41,901 bases of DNA from Gemmatimonadaceae bacterium (GTDB lineage: Bacteria; Gemmatimonadota; Gemmatimonadetes; Gemmatimonadales; Gemmatimonadaceae). Every line of letters begins with the position of its first letter. The first letter of the stretch is position 1. The notes beneath the pieces are model-generated. The model was given only the letters and a program-made list of their open reading frames with translations. It did not search any database and was not told where the DNA came from. The DNA is taken from assembly GCA_036003045.1 (NCBI GenBank), contig DASYSS010000074.1, positions 1 through 41,901 of the forward strand. The letters run 5' to 3'. The position numbers were made by a program, and so were the translations under genes. This document shows, in pieces, positions 22,797 through 31,477 of this stretch.

Positions 22797-23190
22797 GCGC
22801 TCGGACCGACACGCGCTCGAGCCGCCCAAGGTCTTCCGCGCGACCGGTGCAATACTGCCGATACAGCTGGGCAGTATTTCCTCGGCTCGCGCTCCAGACC
22901 CCGGGCGTTTCGGCACTGCCTCCCCTGGCCAGTGAGTAACTCGATCACCACGGAAATCCGCCGAGGCGCAACGCGCCCGCGCGCCCCCAGGTGCGCCCCC
23001 TCATGGGGAAGCGCGAGCTGGAGTCCGCCGGGTGAGCGGCGAGGGGTGGGGCTGTCCGGAGCGGAGCCATTGCAGCATTGCCGGCAGTATCGGCAATGCT
23101 GCGCGTGGTCCGCGGAGGACAGCCCCACTCCGAGCCCCCAACCCCCGAGCCCCAAGCCCGCAGCGGAACACCGGCCACAACATTTACACC
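22797..23190 (+). repeat. Nested-hairpin element, extended copy A
   Basis: The core is an outer stem GTGGGGCTGTCC (23046-23057)/GGACAGCCCCAC (23117-23128), a further GCGGA/TCCGC helix across a GGA/GGA internal loop, and a perfect inner 12-bp stem (23072-23083/23091-23102). Flanks on both sides match copy B at 27393-27765: ACACGCGCTCGAGCCGCCC at the left, CGGCGCAACGCGCCCGCGCG-like sequence in the middle, and CCGGCCACAACA at the right. A separate small hairpin AATACTGCC/GGCAGTATT lies at 22853-22880. It lies between the permease and the hydrolase; no gene is recognised in it. Confidence 0.8.
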
Positions 23191-23234
23191 ACTCCATCTC
23201 CTCCCCCCGCTTCTACACTCCATCTTTCTTCGTC

Positions 23235-24659
23235 ATGTTCCCCGCCCTCATCGCGTTGCTCGCACAGGCACCGTCGCCTCACCTGCGCGAGCAAGCGATC
23301 GAGCTTCAACCCTGCCGCATCGCGGGAGTGCCGGTCGCGATTCGGTGCGGCACGTTCATGGTTTACGAAGATCGCGCGCACAAACGCGGGCGGCGGATTC
23401 CGCTCTTTGTCAGAGTAATTCCGTCATCGTCGGCATCCCCCGCGGCGGACCCGTTCGTGCTCGTGTCTACCGGAGGGCCGGGCACGACGAATAGCGACGT
23501 CGTCCCATTCGCGTACGCGCGCGGTTGGGCGCGAGACCGCGACGTCGTTCTCGTCGACTTGCGGGGAACAAGTGGGCCCGCCGCGGATCGCCTCGACTGC
23601 GACCTGCCGGGCACCCCCGAATCACCGATCGGCTACCTGAAAAACGTCTTCGACACCGTGACGGTCGCGAGATGCCGCGCCGCTCTCGAGAAGCACGCGG
23701 ATTTGACGCAGTACACCACGGCGAACGCGATGGACGATCTGTACGACGCGCTCGTCGCCCTCGGCTATCGGCGGGCAAATCTGTACGGCATCTCCGGAGG
23801 GACGCGCGAGGTTCTGGAGTTCATGCGGCGTCATCCGGCCATGGTGCGATCGGCGATCCTCGCGGGCGTCGCACCCGTCAGCTTCAAGAATCCACTGGAG
23901 CACGCGCGGGCGGCGCAGGAGGCGTTGGACTCGCTGTTCGCCCAATGTGAGCGCGAATCTTCGTGCGGCGCGGCATTTCCGAAACTGCGCGCCGAGTTCG
24001 CCCGACTTCGAGAGACGGCGAGCAGCCATCCAATAACGACGCGGGTTCCGCCCGCACTCGGCGGACGCGAAGCGACTGCGCAGCTCACGTGGGCGATGAT
24101 CGCCGAGACGATTCGCACGATGAGCTACGGCGGCGGACGCTCGATTCCCTTCGTGATCCACCAAGCCGCGCTCGGCGACTACGGTCCACTCATCGAGGCG
24201 GGCGTCGAATCGAACCAGCGAACGAAGGGCGCCATCCGGTTCGGCTTCCTACTGTCTCAAACCTGCCTCGAGGATGTGCCGCGCATCTCCGACGCCGAGG
24301 TCTTGCGCGAGACCGCGAATACCTACCTCGGCGACACACGCGTGCGTCAGCAGCAGGCGGCGTGTCGGCAATGGGTCCACGGAACCGCGCCGCTCGGTGT
24401 CGGCGATTCGTCTCCTGTCAGGAGCGACATCCCTGTCTTCATGCTTTCGGGCACGATCGATCCGGTGACACGTCCTCGATTCGCCGCCGACGCCGCGCGG
24501 TATCTGTCACACAGCATCCACGTGATCGCACCCGGCGGACACGTGCCCTTCGGCCCGTGCGTCGACGCGATGGAGCGACAGTTTCTCGAAGCTCCGAGTC
24601 GGCCCGTCGATACATCATGTGTGAAGTCGATGTCGCTGCTGGGGTTTCGAGTTCGATGA
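23235..24659 (+). CDS. Alpha/beta hydrolase, TAP-like (S33 peptidase-type)
   Basis: From the ATG at 23235 the protein has 474 residues; the frame is open further up but that part is repeat-element DNA. The N-terminus is hydrophobic (MFPALIALLAQAPSP), suggesting export, with typical Cys residues later for disulfides. The hydrolase core shows STGGPGTTNSD with the oxyanion Gly-run, VLVDLRGTSGPA, nucleophile Ser187 in GISGG, Asp409 in SGTIDPVT and His436 in APGGHVPF. The layout, including the large lid between Ser and Asp, matches the tripeptidyl aminopeptidase (TAP)-like branch. The usual GxSYG is GISGG here. It would cleave small peptides or esters in the periplasm; substrate unknown. It ends exactly where a 25-bp repeat element begins. 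Confidence 0.88.
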   Translation: MFPALIALLAQAPSPHLREQAIELQPCRIAGVPVAIRCGTFMVYEDRAHKRGRRIPLFVRVIPSSSASPAADPFVLVSTGGPGTTNSDVVPFAYARGWARDRDVVLVDLRGTSGPAADRLDCDLPGTPESPIGYLKNVFDTVTVARCRAALEKHADLTQYTTANAMDDLYDALVALGYRRANLYGISGGTREVLEFMRRHPAMVRSAILAGVAPVSFKNPLEHARAAQEALDSLFAQCERESSCGAAFPKLRAEFARLRETASSHPITTRVPPALGGREATAQLTWAMIAETIRTMSYGGGRSIPFVIHQAALGDYGPLIEAGVESNQRTKGAIRFGFLLSQTCLEDVPRISDAEVLRETANTYLGDTRVRQQQAACRQWVHGTAPLGVGDSSPVRSDIPVFMLSGTIDPVTRPRFAADAARYLSHSIHVIAPGGHVPFGPCVDAMERQFLEAPSRPVDTSCVKSMSLLGFRVR

Positions 24660-24945
24660 AACTGCAAACTGCGCAGCTGATGACGACGCGACTCATTAGC
24701 ACCGCACGTGCCGTACGGCGCGACTCCCGAACTGCGCGAAGGGCGCACCCGCCAAACGTCGTCTGAAGGTCGCACCCGCTAAACGTCGTCTGGCAGCTGC
24801 GACCCTCGCGTTTCTAGGCAGCCGCGCTCGTTCACGCTTCTTGGCAGTCGCGCCGTTCGCGCCCTTTGTCAGGTGCGCCTCTATCAGTCGCGCCCCATTC
24901 AGTCGCGCCCTTTGTCAGCTGCGCAGTCGGCAGTCAGACTACCTT
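24657..24945 (+). repeat. 25-bp tandem repeat element with conserved head (copy 3)
   Basis: The head (AACTGCAAACTGCGCAGCTG at 24661-24680) overlaps the hydrolase stop region. The next ~80 bp aligns with copy 1 (GCACCGCAC-TGCCGTA, CGACTCCCGAACTGCGCGAA) and then 25-bp units of the TTCTTGGCAGTCGCGCC type run to about 24945. It fills the 380-bp gap before the DUF4136 gene; no gene is seen in it. Confidence 0.75.
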
Positions 24946-25041
24946 GGCACAAGGTACAACGACCGGCGGACAGTCCTGCCGGGATGACGAGCATACGCGC
25001 TGCGTTTTTGGAGAACCGTCTTCTTCCGTGAGAGCGCAGTT

Positions 25042-25665
25042 ATGCTTGACCCGAGACGCCTCGTCATCACCGGCGCGTGCGCGATTGCGGTTGTGGCCGC
25101 GGCCGGCGCGGTCGCATGCAACTCGAGCCCGGTGCGCGTCGCGACGGTGACCGTGGACTCCGCGGCGCCCGCCACGTTCAGGACCTTTGCGATCAAGTCG
25201 CTTCCGGTAGACGCGCGCGTCCAACGCAGGGCAGGGGTGGTCGTGCCCGGCGAAAAGAACCAAGCGGCCGGTAGCGTCGTGTTGGACATGGATCCGATGG
25301 CTCCGACGTCGCCCGTCGGCATCGCGATTCGGCAGAATCTGGCGGACGCTTTCGCCAATCGCGGCTATCAGGCCGCGCAAGGTCCTGTCGACTTCTACGT
25401 CGCGTACTACGCCGGCACCGGATCCGTCGTCAGCACCCGCGCCTCGGAGCAGGGCTACAAGGCCGACGGTCGCAAGATTTCGACGGAGACCATCGAGTAT
25501 CCCGCCGGCACGATCGTCGTCGACGTCGTGAACGCGCACAACGACTCACTCGTCTGGCGCGGCACCGGTCTCGCACCGATCCCGAGCAATCCGAAAGACT
25601 ACGCGTACGTCATTCAGAAAACCGTCGACAGGATCGTCGACGAATTCCCGAAGGCGCAGCGCTGA
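25042..25665 (+). CDS. DUF4136-family lipoprotein
   Basis: This 207-residue protein has an N-terminal signal with a lipobox (AGAVAC, Cys26) and a mature domain that matches DUF4136: TFRTFAIKSLP early on, AIRQNLADAFANRGYQAAQGPVDFYVAYYAG in the centre, and GTIVVDVVNAHNDSLVWRGTG followed by IQKTVDRIVDEFP. The last part is typical of the family, with the conserved V.D....LVWRG motif and a C-terminal helix predicting NFPP/EFP. The domain is thought to be a periplasmic, outer-membrane-anchored fold of unknown role. The start ATG has a weak ribosome binding site (GAGAGCG). It precedes a hexanucleotide tract and the nested-hairpin element. Confidence 0.87.
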   Translation: MLDPRRLVITGACAIAVVAAAGAVACNSSPVRVATVTVDSAAPATFRTFAIKSLPVDARVQRRAGVVVPGEKNQAAGSVVLDMDPMAPTSPVGIAIRQNLADAFANRGYQAAQGPVDFYVAYYAGTGSVVSTRASEQGYKADGRKISTETIEYPAGTIVVDVVNAHNDSLVWRGTGLAPIPSNPKDYAYVIQKTVDRIVDEFPKAQR

Positions 25666-25676
25666 GTCTGCGCGCG

Positions 25677-25715
25677 CGTGTGCGTGTGCGTGTGCGTGTG
25701 CGTGTGCGCGAGCCG
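25677..25715. repeat. Hexanucleotide tract (GTGTGC)n
   Basis: About five imperfect GTGTGC/GCGTGT units follow the DUF4136 stop. The tract is purine/pyrimidine alternating and could adopt Z-DNA; copy number may vary. Confidence 0.8.
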
Positions 25716-25744
25716 CGGACTCGCCTTCGCCGGCCGAACACGGG

Positions 25745-25862
25745 CGTCGAGCGAGCGGGTGGGACTGTCTGGAGCAGAGCCGAGGAAGTATTGCCGGGCC
25801 GTGTCGGCAATACTTCACTGGTCCGCGGAAGACAGTCCCACCCCGAGCGCCCCGAGCCCCGC
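25745..25862 (+). repeat. Nested-hairpin element, copy with compensatory changes
   Basis: Outer arms GTGGGACTGTCT (25759-25770) and AGACAGTCCCAC (25830-25841), and inner arms GAAGTATTGCCG (25785-25796) and CGGCAATACTTC (25805-25816), are fully paired but differ from copy A at four base pairs, each compensated. It abuts the DUF1254 coding sequence. Confidence 0.85.
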
Positions 25863-27371
25863 GGAACACGGAACCGCACGCGCCTGTGCGCGACGGGCGT
25901 CGCGCTGCTCGTCGTGCTCAACAGCTGCAAGGGCGTCGACGCGCAGAAAGGTGCCACGTCGCAGTCGGCCGCGGCGGCGCAGACGGACACGTTATGGAAG
26001 CGGGACTCGACGGTGGCCAAGGATTCGGCGGCGAAGGCGGACGCTGAACGGATCGCGCTCGACGCGTACGTGTACGGGTACCCGCTCGTGACCATGGACC
26101 GGATGCGGCGCGTGATGACCAACGTGTCGTCCGCCGGCGAAACGCGCGCGCCGGTGGGACAGTTCGCCAACATGCCGAGCTATCCGGATCCGTCGTTCAA
26201 GGATTGGCCGACGCCGAGCCCGAGCACCCTCTATTCGATCGCGTGGCTCGACCTCGAGCGTCAGCCGTACGTGCTCTCGCTCCCCGACGAACACGGCCGC
26301 TACTATGTGATGCCGATGCTCGGCGGGTGGATGAACGTGTTCGAATCGCCGAGCGCGCGCACGGCGGGGAAAGGGACGCAGCTGTTCTTGATCGCCGGTC
26401 CCGGCTGGAAGGGCTCACAGGATACGTTGGGCGCGACGTTCATCCGCGCGCCGACGAACCTCGTGGCGATCCTCGGCCGCACGTTCGCCAAAGCGACACC
26501 GACGGACATGCGGGAGGCTCGCGCACTCCAGCGGCAGTACACGCTCGTTCCGCTCGGCGCGTACGGCAGACCGTCGGCACGGGTCGACCCGTCTCGGGTC
26601 GACCCTTCCATAGATATGAAGACGCCGATTCGCGCGCAGGTGAACGCGCTCGACGCGCCGGCGTTCTTCAACCAGCTCGCGATGCTCATGAAAGCGAATC
26701 CGCCCGCGTCTACGGATTCGGTGATCGTCGCGCAGATGGCGAGCATCGGCATCGTCGCGGGCCAGCCATTCGATCCCACCAAGCTGGGCAATCACGCGAG
26801 CGAGATTCTCTCCATCGTTCCCCGGCTCGGTCAACAGCGCATCATGGCCGTCGAGACGAATCTGCCGATCGTGCATGGCTGGACGTCGTCGAACAACTTG
26901 GGCGCGTACACCGATCACTTGGACTTCCGCGCCTACGCGGCGATCGTCGGCTTCGACGGAAGCCTGCCGAAAGACGTCGTCCACGACATAGCCGGAACCG
27001 ACGTCGCGCAGCACCCGCTCGATGGGACGCGCCGCTACGTGATGCACTTCGCGAAGGGAGAAGAGCCGCCGGCAAAAGCGTACTGGTCGATCACGATGTA
27101 CGACTCGGCACACGCTCTCGTGCCGAACGCGATTCATCGCTACGCGATCAGCCCAAAGCAAACTCCGGTGACGCACAACGCCGACGGCTCGCTCGACATT
27201 TTCTTCCAGCACGAGCCGATCGCCGGACCCATGCAGTCGAACTGGCTCCCCACTCCGGCCGGTCGCTTCTATCTCGTGCTTCGAATCCACTCGCCGACCG
27301 ACTCCGTGTTGGCGGGCACGTGGAGTCCGCCCGGGGTGGTCGAGGTCGGAACGCGCGTTTGGGAACGGTGA
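25863..27371 (+). CDS. DUF1254/DUF1214 lipoprotein, start codon uncertain
   Basis: The coding region runs for ~503 residues. It opens with a lipoprotein-like signal (RTRLCATGVALLVVLNSC) but no ATG or GTG lies between the hexanucleotide tract and this signal in frame; the aligned start of the truncated paralogue falls at about 25863, where the hairpin element ends. The coordinate given is therefore an estimate. DUF1254 (~50-170) is intact with LDAYVYGYPLVTMDRMRRVMTN and LPDEHGRYYVMPMLGGWMNVF; the C-terminal DUF1214 (~370-495) has YWSITMYDSAHALVPNAIHRYAI and GRFYLVLRIHSP. A short repeat RVDPSRVDPS occurs midway. The family is exported and of unknown function. Either a rare start codon (such as the CTG in its signal) is used or the gene is decaying. 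Confidence 0.8.
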   Translation, partial: GTRNRTRLCATGVALLVVLNSCKGVDAQKGATSQSAAAAQTDTLWKRDSTVAKDSAAKADAERIALDAYVYGYPLVTMDRMRRVMTNVSSAGETRAPVGQFANMPSYPDPSFKDWPTPSPSTLYSIAWLDLERQPYVLSLPDEHGRYYVMPMLGGWMNVFESPSARTAGKGTQLFLIAGPGWKGSQDTLGATFIRAPTNLVAILGRTFAKATPTDMREARALQRQYTLVPLGAYGRPSARVDPSRVDPSIDMKTPIRAQVNALDAPAFFNQLAMLMKANPPASTDSVIVAQMASIGIVAGQPFDPTKLGNHASEILSIVPRLGQQRIMAVETNLPIVHGWTSSNNLGAYTDHLDFRAYAAIVGFDGSLPKDVVHDIAGTDVAQHPLDGTRRYVMHFAKGEEPPAKAYWSITMYDSAHALVPNAIHRYAISPKQTPVTHNADGSLDIFFQHEPIAGPMQSNWLPTPAGRFYLVLRIHSPTDSVLAGTWSPPGVVEVGTRVWER

Positions 27372-27392
27372 GCCGTGCGCGTTCTCAGCGAG

Positions 27393-27765
27393 GAGACACA
27401 CGCGCTGAGCCGCCCGGGGTCTTCCGCGCTGCCCCCGCGTGGATACGAAGCCCGTTTGGTCGTTGTCGTCCGTCGGTTCGGAGCGCGCGCCCCCACTCGG
27501 AACCACGCGCCCCCGGCTTGGAAAGCCGCCGCGGCGCAACGCGCCCGCGCGCTGTCAGTGCGCACCCTCCGGGGATGGCACCCGGGCAACAGGCGAGGTC
27601 CAGTCCGTGGAAGGTGCGGGGTGGGGCTGTCCGCAGCGAAGCGCTTGTAGTATTGCCAGGCAGTACCGGCAATACTGCGGGGCGTCCGCGGAGGACAGCC
27701 CCACCCCGCGCCCCCCCCAAGAAACCCGGAACCCCGCGCCGTTTCACGCCGGCCACAACACTCCC
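27393..27765 (+). repeat. Nested-hairpin element, extended copy B
   Basis: The outer stem is 17 bp and perfect: GCGGGGTGGGGCTGTCC (27616-27632) with 27693-27709. The inner stem GTAGTATTGCC/GGCAATACTGC (27647-27657/27668-27678) has one G-U type position. Flanks match copy A (22797-23190) on both sides. No gene is recognised in this stretch. Confidence 0.82.
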
Positions 27766-27855
27766 CCCGGCCGTGTCGTAACGCTATTGTCGTAGAACGC
27801 CCGGGCCCCCACCAAACGGCCCGGCCGTACACTCCCTCCAATCCGCAGGAACCGT

Positions 27856-30800
27856 ATGCAACGATCGCGTTTGCTCGCCGCCGCCGCCGCCGGTGTCGCG
27901 CTGGCGTCCGGCCAAGTCTCGGCCCAAGGCCTCGATACGACCGTCACGAACGCCTTCAAATGGCGTCAGATCGGCCCGTCCAACTTCATGGGCCGCGTCT
28001 CGGACGTTCAGGGGATCCCGTCCCCGTCCAAGACCCTCTTCGTCGCCGCCGCCGGAGGTGGAATCTGGAAGTCCTCCAACTTCGGCATCTCCTGGCGCCC
28101 CGTGTTCGACGACAAGGACGTCGTCGCCATGGGCATGCTGGCCATCGCGCCGTCTGATACGAACGTCATTTATGCGGGAACCGGCGAACCCAACTCGCGA
28201 AACACCATCGAGCCGGGGAATGGCGTCTACAAGTCCACCGACGGCGGGCTCCACTGGACCCACATCGGCCTCCTGAACTCCCAGCATATCGGGCGCATCC
28301 AGGTCGATCCGCGGAACGCAAACACGGTGTACGTCGCTGCACTTGGGCCAGCTTGGAAATCGGGCGGCGAGCGCGGGCTGTATAAATCAACGGATGGCGG
28401 CACGACGTGGAAGCTGATCAAGGCGCCGGCGAACGATAAGACGGGCGCGATCGACGTGCAGATCGATCCGTCGAATCCCGACGTGATCTATGTGTCGATG
28501 TGGGAGCGCTACCGCACGCCGTACTCGCTCCTTTCGGGCGGTGTCGGCTCGGGTCTCTTCAAGTCGACGGACGCCGGTGCGACGTGGACGGAGATCAAGG
28601 GCAGCGGGTATCCCGAAGGCCCCAAGGGCCGCATCGGCATCGCGATCTCGCGCTCGAATCCGCAGGTCGTCTACGCGCTGACCGAAGCCGCGTCGATGGA
28701 GCCGGGTCCGATGAAGTTCAATCCGGCGAACCAAGCAACCGCGAACGGCCTCTATCGCTCGGCGGACGGCGGCAAGACGTGGCAGCACATGAACAACATC
28801 GACGTTCGTCCGTTCTACTACTCGCAGGTCCGCGTCGATCCGAAGAACGAGAACCGCGTCTACTTCTCGTCGACGACCATGCAGGTGTCGAACGACGGCG
28901 GCAAGACGAACATGGACGCGACGGTGGGAGTCCACGTCGACGACCACGCCGTGTGGATCGATCCGAACGACGGCGAACGCTGGGTGGTCGGCATGGACGG
29001 CGGCATCGCGATCACGTATGACCGCGGCGGCAACTTCTGGTATCCGCAGAACCTGCCGATCGGCCAGTTCTACGACGTGAGCTTCGACTACGCCATTCCA
29101 TACAACGTCTGCTCCGGCGCGCAGGACAACGGGGCCTGGTGCGGACCGAGCAAACGCCGATCGACGCCCAGCAACAACACGTACTGGTACACGATCTCGG
29201 GTGGCGACGGCTTCTACACAGCTCAGGATCCTACGGATCCTTCGATGGTCTGGGGCGAATCGCAGAACGCCGGCATCCAGCAGACGAATCTCAAGACGGG
29301 CGAGCGCGGCCGAGTCAACAAGCCGACGTGGAACGAGCGCTATCGCATGTGGGAGGATTCGATCGCGATCGTAAGAGGCGACCCACTCCGACCGGCAACA
29401 GCGGACGCTCTTAAGAAGATCGCCGCGTATCGCGTCGATCAGAAAAAAGACTCGGCCGATCTCCAGATCCGATATAACTGGGAATCGCCGTACTTCCTCT
29501 CGCCGCACAACCCGCAGGTCTTCTACCTCGGCGGCAGCAGAGTTCTGAAATCACTCAAGCGCGGCGAAGATCTCTTCCCGATCTCGCCCGATCTTTCAGT
29601 CAAGAAGGATCCCGCGCAGGAGAAAGCTCGCCTCGCTCGTCTCGATACCGTCGAGCATTACACGGGCGGCGTCACGCTGGATCTGACCGGCGCCGAGGCG
29701 TACGGAACGGTCGTGGCGTTGCAGGAATCTCCGCTCAAGCCGGGCCTGCTGCTCGCGGGCACGGACGACGGCAACACGTGGATCACGCACAACGACGGCG
29801 CCACGTGGGAGGATCTCACGCCCAAGTTCACCGCGCTCGGCGTTCCGTGGGACGCGTATGTGGTGCGAGTCGAGCCGAGCCACTTCGACACGCTCACGTT
29901 CTACGTCGCGTTTGAAAATCATAGATGGAACGATTTCAAGCCGTATTTGTTCGCGACCAATGATGGCGGGCGGAGCTTCCATTCCATCGTCAACAATCTC
30001 CCGAGCTCGAGCCCCGCGGATTATCTGCACGTCATCCGCGAGGATCCTCATAATCGCGACCTGTTGTTCGTGGGCAGCTCTCGTACAGCGTACGTGTCGG
30101 TGGACCGCGGCCAAACCTGGTCGCGTTTCTCGAACAACCTGCCCACGGTTCCCGTCTTCGATTTGCAGATCCACCCAAGGGATCACGAGCTGATCGCGGC
30201 GACGCACGGCCGCAGCTTGTGGGTGAACGACATCGCGGCGCTCGAGCAGATTACGCCGAAGGTGATCGCGCAGGGCACATATTTGTTCAAGCCGAAGACC
30301 GCGTACCAATGGGGCGAAGGTCCGCAGCTCAACCTGCCGGGCAACGGCTTCGCGCAGGCGGTGATGACGTACGCGAACCCGCCGTTCGGCGCGGACATCG
30401 TCTATCGTCTCGCCGCGAACGCGCCGGGCAACGTACGTCTCGTCGTGTCCGACGTGGCCGGCGACACGCTGGCAACGCTCAACGGCCCAGGCGGCGCCGG
30501 CGTGCATCACGTCGATTGGAATTTCCAGGAGCAACGCCCGCGTGGCGAGCGCGCCGAGCTCTCGCCGTCGCAGAAGCGTGACAGCATCCTGCTGCACACG
30601 CGCGCGCCGCAGGTGCTCGACTCGCTCCAGAAGGCCGGCTTCGACACCGCGGCGATCCGTCAGGTCCGCGCGCAAGTCGGCATCCTCGCCAACCCCGGCG
30701 GCCTCGCCGCCGGCGGCGGGCGGGGCGGACGTGGTGGCGGCGGTGGTGGACGCGGTGGCGCGGGCGGACAAGCCTGCGAGCATCCGACCACGCAGTGGGA

Positions 30801-31269
30801 GACTTTCTGCGCTCGTCCCGGCGAGGCGGCCGGCCGCGGTGGTCGTGGCGGCGGCGGTGGCTTCGGCGGTCTCGATTCAGCGACGGCGGCGGCCTTCGCT
30901 CCGGCCGCGACGGCCGGCGTGAACGTTCCGGCGGCGGGTGCTCGTGGCGGCCGAGGCGCGCGAGGCGGACGTGGTGGAACTGGGGACAACCTGTCGCCGG
31001 TTCAGCAGATCTGGAACATCATCGGTATGAATCCGCCGGCTGTTGGTGGCCGTGGTGGTGGCGGCGGCGGCTTCGGCGGCGGCGGAGCTTCGATGGCGAA
31101 CACTGGGGACTATCTCGTCACGCTGTCCGTGGGTGGGCAGACGTACAAGCAGACGTTCCGTGTGGAGCGGGTGAGTGGCGGAGCGGATGCGGGGGGCGGG
31201 TTCGGTGAGGACGAGAATCACGACGGACTCGGACGGTACACGCCGCAGGCCGCGAAGAAGCAGAAGTAG
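27856..31269 (+). CDS. Secreted VPS10/sortilin-like Asp-box (BNR) propeller protein
   Basis: This 1,137-residue protein has a signal peptide (MQRSRLLAAAAAGVALASGQVSAQ). Its first ~780 residues contain many Asp-box turns of the VPS10/sialidase type: GIWKSSNFGISW, VYKSTDGGLHWTHI, LYKSTDGGTTWKLI, LFKSTDAGATWTEI, LYRSADGGKTWQHM, TWITHNDGATW, YVSVDRGQTWSRF. A C-terminal region (from ~residue 800) has beta-sandwich-like sequence and two long Gly/Arg runs (around 950-975 and 1045-1070). Such proteins are often annotated as glycosyl hydrolases, but no catalytic residues can be assigned; a binding or peptidase-associated role is equally possible. It has a paralogue on the opposite strand at 32109-35414. 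A terminator follows its stop. Confidence 0.88.
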   Translation: MQRSRLLAAAAAGVALASGQVSAQGLDTTVTNAFKWRQIGPSNFMGRVSDVQGIPSPSKTLFVAAAGGGIWKSSNFGISWRPVFDDKDVVAMGMLAIAPSDTNVIYAGTGEPNSRNTIEPGNGVYKSTDGGLHWTHIGLLNSQHIGRIQVDPRNANTVYVAALGPAWKSGGERGLYKSTDGGTTWKLIKAPANDKTGAIDVQIDPSNPDVIYVSMWERYRTPYSLLSGGVGSGLFKSTDAGATWTEIKGSGYPEGPKGRIGIAISRSNPQVVYALTEAASMEPGPMKFNPANQATANGLYRSADGGKTWQHMNNIDVRPFYYSQVRVDPKNENRVYFSSTTMQVSNDGGKTNMDATVGVHVDDHAVWIDPNDGERWVVGMDGGIAITYDRGGNFWYPQNLPIGQFYDVSFDYAIPYNVCSGAQDNGAWCGPSKRRSTPSNNTYWYTISGGDGFYTAQDPTDPSMVWGESQNAGIQQTNLKTGERGRVNKPTWNERYRMWEDSIAIVRGDPLRPATADALKKIAAYRVDQKKDSADLQIRYNWESPYFLSPHNPQVFYLGGSRVLKSLKRGEDLFPISPDLSVKKDPAQEKARLARLDTVEHYTGGVTLDLTGAEAYGTVVALQESPLKPGLLLAGTDDGNTWITHNDGATWEDLTPKFTALGVPWDAYVVRVEPSHFDTLTFYVAFENHRWNDFKPYLFATNDGGRSFHSIVNNLPSSSPADYLHVIREDPHNRDLLFVGSSRTAYVSVDRGQTWSRFSNNLPTVPVFDLQIHPRDHELIAATHGRSLWVNDIAALEQITPKVIAQGTYLFKPKTAYQWGEGPQLNLPGNGFAQAVMTYANPPFGADIVYRLAANAPGNVRLVVSDVAGDTLATLNGPGGAGVHHVDWNFQEQRPRGERAELSPSQKRDSILLHTRAPQVLDSLQKAGFDTAAIRQVRAQVGILANPGGLAAGGGRGGRGGGGGGRGGAGGQACEHPTTQWETFCARPGEAAGRGGRGGGGGFGGLDSATAAAFAPAATAGVNVPAAGARGGRGARGGRGGTGDNLSPVQQIWNIIGMNPPAVGGRGGGGGGFGGGGASMANTGDYLVTLSVGGQTYKQTFRVERVSGGADAGGGFGEDENHDGLGRYTPQAAKKQK

Positions 31270-31289
31270 ATTGGCGGTTGAGAGTTTTG

Positions 31290-31332
31290 AGAACGGCAGC
31301 GGGCTACGAGCTCGCTGCCGTTCTTCTTTTTC
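31290..31332 (+). terminator. Rho-independent terminator
   Basis: AGAACGGCAGCG (31290-31301) pairs perfectly with CGCTGCCGTTCT (31313-31324) and is followed by TCTTTTTC. It lies 20 bp after the VPS10-like stop. Confidence 0.9.
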
Positions 31333-31339
31333 GTCGATG

Positions 31340-31436
31340 CTCTAGAGCGCTGACGTGCTTAGAGCGCTGACGTGCTTAGAGCGCTGACGTCCTAGGAGCG
31401 CTGACGTCCTAGGAGCGCTGGCGTCCTAGGAGCGCG
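31340..31436 (+). repeat. 17-bp tandem repeat array A
   Basis: About six head-to-tail units of the AGAGCGCTGACGTCCTT type (GCGCTGACGTCC core). In this copy consecutive 6-bp palindromes AGCGCT, GACGTC and CCTAGG follow one another. The array begins just after the terminator of the VPS10-like gene. Confidence 0.9.
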
Positions 31437-31477
31437 GAATCACGTCTTCGTGATGGAATCGATCATCTTCACTGCCG

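Noticed and set aside
22932..23234. N-terminal extension of the TAP-like hydrolase into the hairpin element
   Set aside because: The added residues are translated from repeat DNA (Cys- and Pro-rich) and the hydrophobic export-like start lies at 23235.
22773..23234. Insertion sequence between permease and hydrolase
   Set aside because: No transposase frame is present; the DNA is the hairpin-containing repeat only.
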